From NCBI GenBank assembly GCA_023386345.1, contig JAEWJT010000020.1, positions 299,687 through 363,686 of the forward strand: DNA of 64,000 nucleotides. The letters run 5' to 3'. The notes below the pieces were generated by a model that worked only from the letters and a program-made list of their open reading frames with translations, made no database searches and was not told the origin of the DNA. Position 1 is the stretch's first letter. Every line of letters starts with the position of its first letter. This document shows, one piece after another, positions 37,131 through 45,433 of this stretch. This DNA is from Bacillota bacterium. GTDB taxonomy: Bacteria > Bacillota > Clostridia > Tissierellales > Sedimentibacteraceae. The position numbers and the translations under genes are program-made.

Positions 37131-37170
37131 CCAGATAATATTTCTTACTTTAGGTTAATAAAAAGCACCC
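37131..37170 (+). pseudogene. Short abi-like remnant next to IS element
   Basis: About 35 bases (GATAATATTTCTTACTTTAG and onward) match the NNISYFRLIK-coding stretch of the abi pseudogene at 18685-18720 at roughly 30 of 34 positions. It translates NISYFRLIK. Nothing else of the gene is visible. It is probably the stump of a second Abi_2 copy deleted before or after IS insertion; a chance or partial duplication is possible. Confidence 0.4.
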
Positions 37171-37220
37171 TATATTTTTTAAAGGTATTGATCTGACCCC
37201 AAAAAGTTAGACATATAAAA

Positions 37221-38021
37221 TCAAGCTATTAAGGATTGAGTTCTATATTGAATAGGACTCAGTCCTTTTAATTTGATTTTAATCCTATATTTATTATACC
37301 ATTGTATGTAATCTATCAATTCTTTCTTAAAATGCTTAATATTTTCAAATTCTTGAAGATATAGCAGTTCAGATTTCAATAAACCAAAGAAGTTTTCTAT
37401 TACTGCATTATCCAAGCAGTTTCCTTTTCTAGACATACTTTGATGTATTCCTTGTTCTTTTAGACGATATTGATAAGTTTTATGTTGATATTGCCATCCC
37501 TGATCAGAATGTAATATTAATCCATTTAAATCCTTGTGCTTCTTGAATGCCAAATCAAGCATTTCCATTACTTGCATTAGGTTAGGACTAGTGGTAATAG
37601 AATAACTTATTATTTCTCCATTGAATAAATCTAATATTGGAGATAGGTACAGTTTTTCTCCAAATAAAGCAAACTCTGTAATATCTGTAACCCATTTCTC
37701 ATTAGGTTTATTTGCTGAAAAATCTCTATTTAAAAGATTTTCTGCTATTTTACCAACTTCTCCTTTATATGATCTATATTTTTTCATTCTTACATGGCAC
37801 ATCATGCCCAACTCTTTCATAAGCTTTTGTACAGTCTTATGATTTATTACAAAACCAAGAATTTTTAATGCCATGGTTATCCTTCTATAGCCATATCTAC
37901 CCTTACTATTGTTATATAGCACTTTTATCTTCTCTTTAACTTTCTCATATTTATACGGGATGTCCATTTTTCCTATATGGTAGTAAAAAGTTGATCTTCT
38001 TAAACCTGCTATTTCAAGCAA
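37221..38021 (-). CDS. IS3-family transposase OrfB (DDE integrase core)
   Basis: 266 residues from its first ATG. The rve integrase core shows the DDE triad: Asp in WVTDITEF, Asp in LHSDQGWQY and Glu in NAVIENFFG, with the family motif SMSRKGNCLDNAVIENFFG. Upstream of the ATG the frame stays open and reads AAVVNSLRHEHSLNILLEIAGL, so the active product is probably an OrfAB fusion made by a -1 ribosomal shift around the A-rich stretch at 38060-38070. An HTH_21 domain precedes the catalytic core. Confidence 0.93.
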   Translation of the reverse strand: MLEIAGLRRSTFYYHIGKMDIPYKYEKVKEKIKVLYNNSKGRYGYRRITMALKILGFVINHKTVQKLMKELGMMCHVRMKKYRSYKGEVGKIAENLLNRDFSANKPNEKWVTDITEFALFGEKLYLSPILDLFNGEIISYSITTSPNLMQVMEMLDLAFKKHKDLNGLILHSDQGWQYQHKTYQYRLKEQGIHQSMSRKGNCLDNAVIENFFGLLKSELLYLQEFENIKHFKKELIDYIQWYNKYRIKIKLKGLSPIQYRTQSLIA

Positions 38022-38056
38022 AATATTAAGACTATGTTCATGCCTTAAAGAGTTTA

Positions 38057-38584
38057 CTACCGCTGCTTTTTCTTTGTTTTCAAGCTCCTCTTTTCTTCCT
38101 TTAAGGCTATCGATTTTTTTAAGTATGCAACTTCAGCTCTTAGCCTTTTGACTTCTAGCATTAAATCATCTTTAGTTTGGCTATTATTAGCGTTACACTC
38201 TAATTCGGGTTTCTCTTTCTCCATATCACTTTTTCGTGGTCTTCCTCGCTTTTCCAACAAAAGACTACTTTGTCCCTCCATAGTATATATATGTTCCCAC
38301 TTAAGAAGTGTTGCATTGCTTGGTATACCAAACATAGCAGATGCTTCACTCGCTGATAAGTGATTTTCATACATATATTTTATCACGTGTACTTTAAATT
38401 CGCCAGAATATTTTCCAGATTTCATGGAAAGTCCTTTGTGTCCATGAATTTGATACATTTTCCACCATCTTTTACCCACTGGTATGGATATACCTAATTC
38501 GTTTGAAGCTGCTCCAATAGAATACTTTTTAGACTCCATTAACTTTACAAATTTTTTCTTTAATTCTAAATTATATTTAGTCAT
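38057..38584 (-). CDS. IS3-family transposase OrfA (DNA-binding part)
   Basis: 175 residues with two helix-turn-helix units (residues about 8-50, YSIGAASNELGISIPVGKRW, and about 60-105, LSASEASAMFGIPSNATLLKW), as in the IS150 group. A C-terminal leucine-zipper-like helix follows (LMLEVKRLRAEVAYLKKS). It binds the IS ends. Its 3' end overlaps the open upstream extension of orfB in the -1 frame, consistent with programmed frameshifting. Confidence 0.92.
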   Translation of the reverse strand: MTKYNLELKKKFVKLMESKKYSIGAASNELGISIPVGKRWWKMYQIHGHKGLSMKSGKYSGEFKVHVIKYMYENHLSASEASAMFGIPSNATLLKWEHIYTMEGQSSLLLEKRGRPRKSDMEKEKPELECNANNSQTKDDLMLEVKRLRAEVAYLKKSIALKEEKRSLKTKKKQR

Positions 38585-38756
38585 TTAAAAATGCACCTCC
38601 AAAAGTTAAACTTTATTGTCTAACTTTTGGGGTGCACTTCATATAATGTGCTTTTTTATATTATTTATTGAGTTGTTATTAGTTGCAAACTTGTTGCAAA
38701 AACATGTGTTAAAGGCTAAAAACCGCTTAGAAAAGGGTTTTGGAGGATGTAAGTAT

Positions 38757-38887
38757 ATTCCCACTCGATTTTTAAAAGTGTAAAATAAACGTATTTGTTT
38801 GTAAAACAGGGTGATTTTTGTGTGTTTTTTCTATATATTCTCTGTATTATTTTGACTATTATGTTTTTTGTTATCAAAATGTTATCA
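38757..38887. repeat. guaA-type att-like repeat, copy 4 (with conserved right flank)
   Basis: Core ATTCCCACTCGATTTTTAAA has the exact ATTCCCACTC of the guaA end. The right flank of about 110 bases is nearly identical to copy 3. To its left, GTTGCAAA occurs twice near 38683-38700, a possible integrase arm-type repeat. It ends the defence block and begins the sigma/secreted-protein block. Confidence 0.9.
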
Positions 38888-39168
38888 ATATACTAATGTC
38901 AAATAGATTTATAGGTTTTGAAAAATATGCAGTATTTTCATAGAATAAAAACCTAATGACTTAGCAATTATGATTAATATTAAATATCTAAAAGGTTTTT
39001 AATATTTTTAGCAATTTACATTAAATAAGAGATGATGTCATTTGGCATATACAATAATTGAATAAAATTAAATTGTTATTTGTAAAATTTTGGATTATAA
39101 TATTTATTAATAATATTAAGATAATTATTCAGTAAATTAACTTAATATAAATTGAGGGGGTGTATTGT
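38888..39168. other. Non-coding spacer upstream of sigma factor gene
   Basis: About 280 A/T-rich bases after att copy 4. No gene seen. It should contain the promoter of the sigma/anti-sigma pair; no clear consensus. Confidence 0.4.
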
Positions 39169-39738
39169 ATGTTTATATTAGCTTTTGCAACAATTGAAAA
39201 TGAAGCAGAAAGAAAAAAATTACAGAATCTTTATGAAGAAAATGAAAAGTATATATTTAATTTTGCGTTGGGTTATGCAAAAAATCAAGATATAGCTGAA
39301 GAGGCAATACAAAATGCTTTTGTATATATTATAAAGAACAAAGAAAAATATTTAGAATTAAGTTGTAGGGATTTTCGTAACTCAGTTGTAATAATAGTAA
39401 GAGATAGATGTAAGAATATATTTAAAAGTAGAAAAATATATTTAGAAAGGTTTGCAGAAAAAGATATTTATGAAGTTGAAAATATTACTAATATACATGA
39501 ACGTCCTGTCGATGAAGAAATAATTTTATCATATGATTATGAGTTAACGAGAAGACATATGAAGTCGATTGATGAAATAAGTAGAAGGGTATTAGAAATG
39601 AAGTATATAGAGGGAAAATCATATAAAGAGATAGGAGGAGAGCTTGGTATGACTGAGAAACATGTTGACACAAAATTAATGAGGGCAAAAGAAAAAGTAC
39701 GCAAGCTTGTTGAGAAGGAGTTGAATTATAATGAATAA
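39169..39738 (+). CDS. ECF-type sigma-70 family RNA polymerase sigma factor
   Basis: 189-residue sigma factor with regions 2 and 4 only. Region 2 runs over about residues 20-90 (YEENEKYIFNFALGYAKNQDIAEEAIQNAFVYIIKNK). The region 4 helix-turn-helix lies near 130-180 (RRVLEMKYIEGKSYKEIGGELGMTEKHVDTKLMRAKEKVRKL). ATG 39169 has GAGGGGG 8 bases upstream; the GTG at 39160 overlaps that site. The stop overlaps the next gene, a membrane protein with a cytoplasmic N-terminus, by 8 bases. This is the standard sigma/anti-sigma arrangement. Likely targets are the secreted-protein genes just downstream; inferred. Confidence 0.87.
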   Translation: MFILAFATIENEAERKKLQNLYEENEKYIFNFALGYAKNQDIAEEAIQNAFVYIIKNKEKYLELSCRDFRNSVVIIVRDRCKNIFKSRKIYLERFAEKDIYEVENITNIHERPVDEEIILSYDYELTRRHMKSIDEISRRVLEMKYIEGKSYKEIGGELGMTEKHVDTKLMRAKEKVRKLVEKELNYNE

Positions 39739-40435
39739 GAAACGAATAAATGATGTAGTTTTTGAAGCCCTATTTCGTCAAGCATTTATAGATGAATTTG
39801 AGGAAGAAATAAGCTCTATACAATCTGAGGGATTAGCTTATATGTGTGAACCTTCACCTGAATTTCAGATGAGAATGAAAAAATTATTTGAAAATGATAA
39901 TAGAAAAACATTAATTAAAAACTTTATAATTCATACTAAAAAGGTTGCAGTAATTTTATTTATTATATTAGGATGCACATTTGCTACATTGCTTTTAAAT
40001 AAAGAAGTTCAAGCAACAGTAAATAAAGTAATTATAGAAATATATGAAAAATTCAATTCAATCATTTTCCAAGGAAAACAGTTAAGCTTTGAAGAAAAAG
40101 ATTGGATACTGAATTATCTTCCTAAAGAATATACTTTAAAAAAATATGAAAAACTTGGGAATGTTATAAATGTTGAGTATGGAGATGTGCAAGGAAACAA
40201 AATTAGATTTTCTTATAGGCCAGAAAGAAATAGTACAAATATATCAGTGGACAATGAAAACCATGAAACAAAAGAAATTAAAATACTAAATGAAAAAGCA
40301 TATTTACTGATTGCCAAAAACAATAAATTCGATAATGGAATTATATGGAACACAGAAGGATATAGATTTGAATTATGGGGTAAAGGAACAATAGATGAAT
40401 TAAAAAGAATAGCAGAATCGATAACAAAAAAATAA
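39731..40435 (+). CDS. Membrane-anchored putative anti-sigma factor (DUF4367-like)
   Basis: 234 residues: a cytoplasmic N-terminal region (1-75) with helices, one transmembrane segment (about 77-95, VAVILFIILGCTFATLLL) and an extracytoplasmic C-terminal domain. The latter resembles DUF4367 (LNYLPKEYTLKKYEKLGNVINVEYGD to YRFELWGKGTIDELKRIAESI). It overlaps the sigma gene by 8 bases and begins with GAAGGAG inside it. Such proteins hold the sigma factor at the membrane until an external signal arrives. Role is inferred from architecture and overlap. Confidence 0.75.
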   Translation: MNKKRINDVVFEALFRQAFIDEFEEEISSIQSEGLAYMCEPSPEFQMRMKKLFENDNRKTLIKNFIIHTKKVAVILFIILGCTFATLLLNKEVQATVNKVIIEIYEKFNSIIFQGKQLSFEEKDWILNYLPKEYTLKKYEKLGNVINVEYGDVQGNKIRFSYRPERNSTNISVDNENHETKEIKILNEKAYLLIAKNNKFDNGIIWNTEGYRFELWGKGTIDELKRIAESITKK

Positions 40436-40535
40436 TTTAAAAAATTTTTTAAAATGTTGTAGGGAAAAGTTCATTTCGATTGTATTATAGGTAAGGGCAA
40501 AAAAGCTCAAATAAAATCGAAAGAAGGCGAAGAAA

Positions 40536-40967
40536 ATGAAAATCAAGAAAATGGTGGTTTTTCTAGCAATATTGATGTTAATCTTCAACCAAAGTATTTT
40601 CGCATTTGCAGATATGCCACCAATTGTTAATCAACTAGAAACAAGAAATGTCATTGGACCAATGTGGACCAATACAAACGATGTGTCATTAGATTTGTAT
40701 TTCACAGATGACAATGCAGAGTGTGTGGGAAAAGTTGAAGGAATTACTGGCACATCAAGCATATCTGCAACATTTAAGTTAGAAAGAAAAGGTTTGTTAG
40801 GGTGGACAGTTGAGAACTCATGGACAAAAAGTGTAAAAGGAAAATCTCTTTCGTTTTACGGCTCAACACCTGTTACAAAAGGTACATATCGCCTTAGTGT
40901 TATAGCAAAAGTAACAGTAGGTGAAGTAACAGAAACAGTAAACACTTCGGTGCAATCGACGAAGTAA
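40536..40967 (+). CDS. Small secreted protein of unknown function
   Basis: 143 residues with a clear Sec signal peptide (MKIKKMVVFLAILMLIFNQSIFAFA, cleavage probably after ADA-like FAFA-DM). The mature part of about 118 residues is predicted to be beta-rich, with repeated TGTSSISATFKLER and TYRLSVIAKV strands and many Thr and Ser. I do not recognise a named family. It has AGAAGG before ATG 40536 and lies 100 bases after the anti-sigma gene, so it may belong to the sigma regulon. The gene looks intact. Confidence 0.7.
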   Translation: MKIKKMVVFLAILMLIFNQSIFAFADMPPIVNQLETRNVIGPMWTNTNDVSLDLYFTDDNAECVGKVEGITGTSSISATFKLERKGLLGWTVENSWTKSVKGKSLSFYGSTPVTKGTYRLSVIAKVTVGEVTETVNTSVQSTK

Positions 40968-41144
40968 AAATTTGTTTAGGTATTATTGTATCAATATGTT
41001 TATTGCTCTTACAAGTAATACTTTCCAAGTCGCAAGCTCATTAGTGTAAAAGAGATGATGATAAGTGTAGAAGATTAAAAATAGCATTAATTATGGGAAT
41101 TAAAGGGGAAATTAATATTATTTGGGTGATTATATTTACATAGG

Positions 41145-41179
41145 GGTTTTAATTAAAACCAAAAGTGTATATTATACAC
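41145..41179. promoter_or_regulatory. Twin palindromes upstream of the peptidase gene
   Basis: A perfect 16-bp palindrome GGTTTTAATTAAAACC at 41145-41160 and a 7-bp inverted repeat GTGTATA-T-TATACAC at 41165-41179, just before the peptidase ribosome binding site. Possible regulator sites or an mRNA leader hairpin. Confidence 0.5.
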
Positions 41180-41206
41180 AACTTAAAAGGAAGAGAGGAA
41201 GAAAAA

Positions 41207-42400
41207 ATGTTTAATAAAATTAAAAAGTTAGTAGCAACTTTATTAGTCACAATTATATTTTTAACTGTAATACCTTTTATGGCTAACGCAGAGGTAAGTA
41301 GCAACGAAGTTAATACAGAGGTAAATAGCAATGAAGTTAATATTGCAAAATATGCAATAAGTTTTATTAATACCATTTGCGGAGAAGCTAATGTTGAAGC
41401 GGGAGAGGTTATTGCAATTTTAAACGAAGATGATGCCTTGTCTGGGTATTGCGTAAACATTATGGATAATGGTAAGCCAAATGGATATGTTGTTGTTAAA
41501 TTTTCTGAAAACGAACCTGTTGTTTCAGAGTATTGTATTGAACCAGGCGTAGAAAATCCTTACATGGAGATAATGAAACGATCTGATATTACAAAAAGAG
41601 AAGATACGGTTTTTTATAGTATTGGACCAAACGAGTATCATATTTATGTTCCGAAAGAGGAAGTGTTTGTTGGATTTTCTGAAGTAATACCTGCAATGAA
41701 ATTTGAAGAATATAAAATGCAAGTAAAATATTATAAGGATGAGATCTCTAAACAATCGACTTCGTTAAGTTCGTCATCATCTGAATTGGGTCAGCTTGAT
41801 AGAAATATCACTTATTCATCACTGGACGCTTATACGGTTGTATCGGATACATATGAGGGTAGTATAAAATCGGGTGACATAATTACTGGGGCGACAGGTA
41901 TAACGTACTATGGAACTTCTGCTGTAAGTTCAGCAAATAAAACATATGGTTGTTCTGTTGTAGCTTTGAGTAATATGATGAAATATTATAGATCGAGAGA
42001 AAAAACGAATATTGATTCAGATTTTTCAACATTATATTCAGCATTATGGGTACTTGCAGATACTAATTCGAAAGGTTCAACCCCAATTAGAAGTATAGCA
42101 CCTGCGGCTGTTTCATATATGAAAATCAAAAATTATAGCATTTCATCCGATGGTTATTTGCTTAATTTGTATAGTGACTTCACACGTGATATAAGAAATG
42201 ACAAGCCTATCATATTCTCATATGGGGCTGACTACGAAGGTGAACCAGTAGGACACACAGTTTTTTGTGTAGGATATGTTGATACAACATCGTACCAATA
42301 TTTGCGAATTGCTGATGGATGGAATACTTATTTGAGGTATATTAATTTTAACGGGTATAATTATAATCGAAAAAACGGTTGGAGTTTTACTGCTCCATAA
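41207..42400 (+). CDS. Secreted C39-like/papain-fold cysteine peptidase
   Basis: About 397 residues. ATG 41207 follows AGAGAGGAAG; an earlier in-frame ATG at 41165 lies within a palindrome and has no binding site. A Sec signal peptide (residues 1-27, ending ANA-EV) precedes a short duplicated SSNEVN / NSNEVN stretch. The middle is a propeptide-like domain, and the C-terminal catalytic domain starts near 250. Candidate catalytic residues are Cys in YGCSVVALSNMMKYY, His in GHTVFCVGY and Asp or Asn in ADGWNTY. The order fits papain-like C39/C10-type peptidases. Substrate unknown; an exported protease activated by removal of the proregion is the likely role. Confidence 0.78.
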   Translation: MFNKIKKLVATLLVTIIFLTVIPFMANAEVSSNEVNTEVNSNEVNIAKYAISFINTICGEANVEAGEVIAILNEDDALSGYCVNIMDNGKPNGYVVVKFSENEPVVSEYCIEPGVENPYMEIMKRSDITKREDTVFYSIGPNEYHIYVPKEEVFVGFSEVIPAMKFEEYKMQVKYYKDEISKQSTSLSSSSSELGQLDRNITYSSLDAYTVVSDTYEGSIKSGDIITGATGITYYGTSAVSSANKTYGCSVVALSNMMKYYRSREKTNIDSDFSTLYSALWVLADTNSKGSTPIRSIAPAAVSYMKIKNYSISSDGYLLNLYSDFTRDIRNDKPIIFSYGADYEGEPVGHTVFCVGYVDTTSYQYLRIADGWNTYLRYINFNGYNYNRKNGWSFTAP

Positions 42401-42411
42401 TAAGGTCACAC

Positions 42412-42445
42412 TGTATTCGGATTGAATATATTCAATCCGAATACA
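42412..42445. terminator. Perfect 34-bp palindrome after peptidase gene
   Basis: TGTATTCGGATTGAATA and its exact complement abut without a loop, 12 bases after the stop codon. It can fold as a terminator-like hairpin, although the T tract is weak. Confidence 0.7.
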
Positions 42446-42506
42446 TCTGTTTACCATGACATTTATTATAAAGCTAATGAATGTATTTTAATCGGAGGAG
42501 TTTACC

Positions 42507-42995
42507 ATGAAATTTAAAGTTAAAATGATTGCAATTATATGTTTTATATTTCTTATCATATTTTTAGTTTATATGATACTAAAAAATTCAACATCTCATG
42601 CTTGGGTGGATTTTTATGAACATAAAAAATATAAAGGTTTCTTTGATGATAAAATTAAAGAAATAGTGCTTAAAAAGTCTATTATTACAAAAGTTACATT
42701 TTCCGATGAAGACCTCATCTTAAAATGGGAAAAATTCTTTAAAACATTGCAAATACGTGAAGAACGTAGGAAATCAATATTTGATGAAAAAATGGATGGT
42801 GGAGGTATATATGTTGAAGTAGTAACAGAAAAATCAAATTACTTATTTTCATTCATCATTCCACCTAGAGAAAAGGATTTGAAATTAGAAATTAATAATT
42901 ATTATTATGGTTTTATAAGTAATGAAGAAAATCCATTTTATAATACATATAATATTGCAAAAGAGCGTCATGGCGAAATTAATCTTTGGGAATGA
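42507..42995 (+). CDS. Hypothetical single-pass membrane protein
   Basis: 162 residues. An N-terminal hydrophobic helix (residues 5-25, MIAIICFIFLIIFLVYMIL) lacks a lipobox Cys and probably anchors the protein. The rest is charged with alternating strands and helices. I recognise no family. It has TCGGAGGAG before ATG 42507, in the secreted-protein block downstream of the sigma pair. It may be an immunity or partner protein for the adjacent secreted peptidase, but nothing in the sequence proves that. Confidence 0.65.
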   Translation: MKFKVKMIAIICFIFLIIFLVYMILKNSTSHAWVDFYEHKKYKGFFDDKIKEIVLKKSIITKVTFSDEDLILKWEKFFKTLQIREERRKSIFDEKMDGGGIYVEVVTEKSNYLFSFIIPPREKDLKLEINNYYYGFISNEENPFYNTYNIAKERHGEINLWE

Positions 42996-43074
42996 AGACT
43001 GTTCTTTTGTAATCAGTAGTTCTAGATGTTTGTTGATTATTTATTAATCAGTACAAAAATTTGGACTAAGTCAA

Positions 43075-43176
43075 ATGGATTTAGAATATTTATCTAATAT
43101 GGTTGAATCTGATGAAGAATACAATACTTATTGTAATAAATTAAAATCTTTATCTTTAAAAAACGTATTTAGATAG
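43075..43176 (+). pseudogene. Short relic reading frame
   Basis: 33 codons beginning MDLEYLSNMVESDEEYNTYC and ending KNVFR; the frame is open a further 24 bases upstream (VQKFGLSQ). No ribosome binding site or upstream domain is visible. Probably the 3' tail of a lost gene; could be spurious. Confidence 0.3.
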
Positions 43177-43267
43177 TAATAATATATTATTGTGTTATAG
43201 ACTTGGCTTGTAATTCTATTTACAATGCCAAGTCTATTGTGCATAAATTAAGAAATGGAGTTTGTAT

Positions 43268-44346
43268 ATGAATACAAAAAGTATATGTAAAATCTTAATC
43301 ATACTAATGTTAATTAATTTCCTAAATGGGTGTAGTTTTATTAAAGATTTAGCAAAAGATAATAAAGCAAAAGAAGATGAAATGAATATAGGTAATTCAA
43401 AAAATATAATGATAAAAAATGAAAATATTTATTTCATTGATACTAGCAATGAAAATAAATTATATGTAATAGATGGTCAATTCAAAAATAAAAAATTAAT
43501 ATCTGATAAATATTTTTTAAGAATAGTAGCTATAACAGACAAAGAAATTTATTTTATTCAAAAAACAATGTTGGATGAAAGGACTCCTTTATATGAGTTA
43601 TGCTCAATTGATTTAAAAGGGGATTCTTATAAAGTAATTGTAGATGATGAAAATGTTGGAGAATTTTTAAAAAATAAAATGTATTATTATAAAGTAACCG
43701 ATGAAAAGCTTGAAGATCCTGGCATGGTCACTAATTATAGTAATTTCTATGCTTTTGATATTAATTCAAATCAAGAGAGCATTATTGATAAAAGGGCAGT
43801 AATATATAGGGATAGATCTGAAGTATATAAAGATAAAATATACTATGATGGTCCTGAATATAAATTCTTAGAGTATGATCCAGACACAGGAGAAAAAAAC
43901 AAATAAATGTAAATGCTACATTTTTTTATAGATATGCTGATAATAATATATATGCTTATAAAAGCTGTGTTATAGAAAAAACTGATTTATCAAATAATGA
44001 AAAAATAGTAATTTTACCGGAATCAGAAGAAATATATAATATTTGGGATATGAATGTTACAAAAAATTATATATTCTTTTTAGAACAAGATACAAAAGAA
44101 GTAAAGAATGAAATTTTTAGACTTAATTTATATAGAATAAAAAAGGATGGAAGCGAATTAAAAAAAATATATATTTCTGATTATAACGATGATGTAATTT
44201 ATAATGACCATAATATATATAATTTTGGTGATAAATTGTTATTATATGAAATGGATGATAAAACCTCTTTGTTAAATAGAAATAAGTTTCAGCTGATAGA
44301 CTATAATGGTAAAGAAATAGATTCGTCTGTTATAAACGGTCAATAA
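43268..44346 (+). CDS. Lipoprotein with beta-propeller-like repeats (DUF5050-like), internal -1 frameshift
   Basis: Two frames read as one protein of about 360 residues. The first (ATG 43268, GGAG at 43257) starts with a lipoprotein signal, LIMLINFLNGC. It runs through propeller-like blades (NIYFIDTSNENKLYVIDG, EIYFIQKTM, KMYYYK, KIYYDG) to a TAA at 43904. In the -1 frame the sequence continues NVNATFFYRYADNNIYAYKS and on to 44346 with more blades. The shift falls at A-AAA-AAC (43894-43900), in the correct phase for a -1 slippery heptamer and just 3 bases before the stop. It is either programmed frameshifting, phase variation or a simple indel. DUF5050 resemblance is by pattern only. Confidence 0.6.
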
Positions 44347-44516
44347 TATTATTGAATGAAAATATAATTTTAATTTGCTGGCAAGGGTAATCTTGCCAGA
44401 TATAAAGAATTATATTCTGCATTTAAAGTGAATAGTGCTTATATTTAAGTATTTTAAAGTAATGTGAGTTAATTTCTAGTCTAATTGTGTGTAACCTTTT
44501 GAGGGGAGTTGCCGTT

Positions 44517-44766
44517 ATGATAATGGGTGAAAGAATAAGGTTTACCCGCAATATCCGTGGTATGACATAAAGATGGCTCGGTATGTCTGTTGGCTTTGAT
44601 AAAAGACCGCTGATTAATATGATGTGTTACGGGAGAAAAATTCAATAATAATGTGAGAATACAGAAGTTGCATTTATTTGGATTTGAAATAGTAAGAGAT
44701 GAAATTAAAATTAATTTTAAAGAAATATATTTAGAATTAAAAAGATATTTGATAAAGAAGATATAA
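44517..44766 (+). pseudogene. XRE-family helix-turn-helix regulator, disrupted
   Basis: GAGGGGAG precedes ATG 44517. Translation gives MGERIRFTRNIRGMT, an in-frame TAA where Gln is expected (CAA to TAA), then RWLGMSVGFDKRP and degenerate sequence. The tail LHLFGFEIVRDEIKINFKEIYLEL lies in another frame. The pattern matches small XRE regulators of Clostridia mobile elements (GERIR-LRNLRGMTQKWLGMAVGF). Dead gene with at least one nonsense and one frameshift lesion. Confidence 0.65.
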
Positions 44767-45392
44767 ATTGTATGTTTATTTTGATATTTAAAATATATAA
44801 ATATTGCTGTTGGGAATTTATTTTGTCATATATGTTAATTATAATCGTACAAATGCTTTTTACGAGCTTATTAAAGCCATGTGGTATTTTATGTGTATTC
44901 TAGGGGAGAGATTTAGAAGATTCTAAGTCTTAATTTTAAAATTATATATACAACATTTTACGAGGTGAAAAGCTAACCCATATTAGAAACAGCACCTACC
45001 ACAGCACCTAAATTAATCAATGTAAGTGTTGAAATTAAGTAAGTTAGTGTTTTTTACAGCACATATGACAGCCAAAAATCCTATTTACAGCACCTAAAAA
45101 GAATAAAAATCGTTAATTATCAATATCAATAAAGTCTTGATTTTCTCCATATGATGTGATCGGCACTGCCGATCACTGTGACTGAGGCTGTCGCAAATTT
45201 TTTGTTTTGCGATATAATTAAACTAAAAACTTTAAATAAAAAATGTATAAATTTATATAATAAATCAATAAGTTGAAATAGTGAATTTATAAATTTAACA
45301 CATCATTATAACACTTTACATTGCAATTTGCTTTAAAATAAGCCAATTATTAAGAATATCATTTCAAATGTGGTGTCCTGCAAGGATAAATA
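44767..45392. other. Gene-free stretch with short repeats
   Basis: About 625 bases with no intact gene. ACAGCACCTA-type decamers occur at about 44989, 45001 and 45086, with a related ACAGCACATA at 45057. A perfect 21-base palindrome GTGATCGGCA-C-TGCCGATCAC lies at 45156-45176. TCGCAAA / TTTGCGA flanks a T-rich loop near 45194-45213. Meaning unknown; possibly decayed mobile-element DNA. Confidence 0.5.
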
Positions 45393-45421
45393 TTGACATC
45401 AAGAGTCTTATGCAATATAAT
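45393..45421 (+). promoter_or_regulatory. Perfect sigma-A promoter
   Basis: TTGACA at 45393-45398, 17-base spacer, TATAAT at 45416-45421. Predicted start near 45428, immediately before a terminator-like hairpin. Confidence 0.88.
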
Positions 45422-45433
45422 ATGAATGTACAA

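Larger units (their letters stand above)
37189..38641 (-). mobile_element. IS3-family (IS150-like) insertion sequence
   Basis: A 1453-bp element. Ends are TGATCTG-ACCCCAAAA at the left and its imperfect complement at the right, both continuing into GTTAGACA and both starting TGA. Flanking TAT at 37186-37188 and 38642-38644 is a 3-bp target duplication, as in this family. It carries orfA and orfB on the minus strand joined by a -1 shift. Both frames and the DDE residues look intact, so it may still move. An internal palindrome (CCAAAAGTTA / TAACTTTTGG) lies near the right end. Confidence 0.9.
37161..38662 (+). terminator. Terminator hairpin split by IS insertion
   Basis: AAAAAGCAC at about 37160-37168 and GTGCTTTTTT at about 38648-38657 lie on opposite sides of the IS and would pair with a roughly 24-base loop if the IS and one target copy were removed. 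This was probably the terminator downstream of the Wadjet operon or abi stump. Confidence 0.5.

Noticed and set aside
13689..38887. CRISPR-like reading of the dispersed ATTCCCACTC repeats
   Set aside because: Copies are kilobases apart with genes between, not regular short spacers; they match the guaA end.
45120..45180. Minus-strand frame ending VPITSYGENQDFIDIDN, possible recombinase tail
   Set aside because: Only about 17 residues look protein-like, no upstream domain could be followed, and the palindrome falls inside it.
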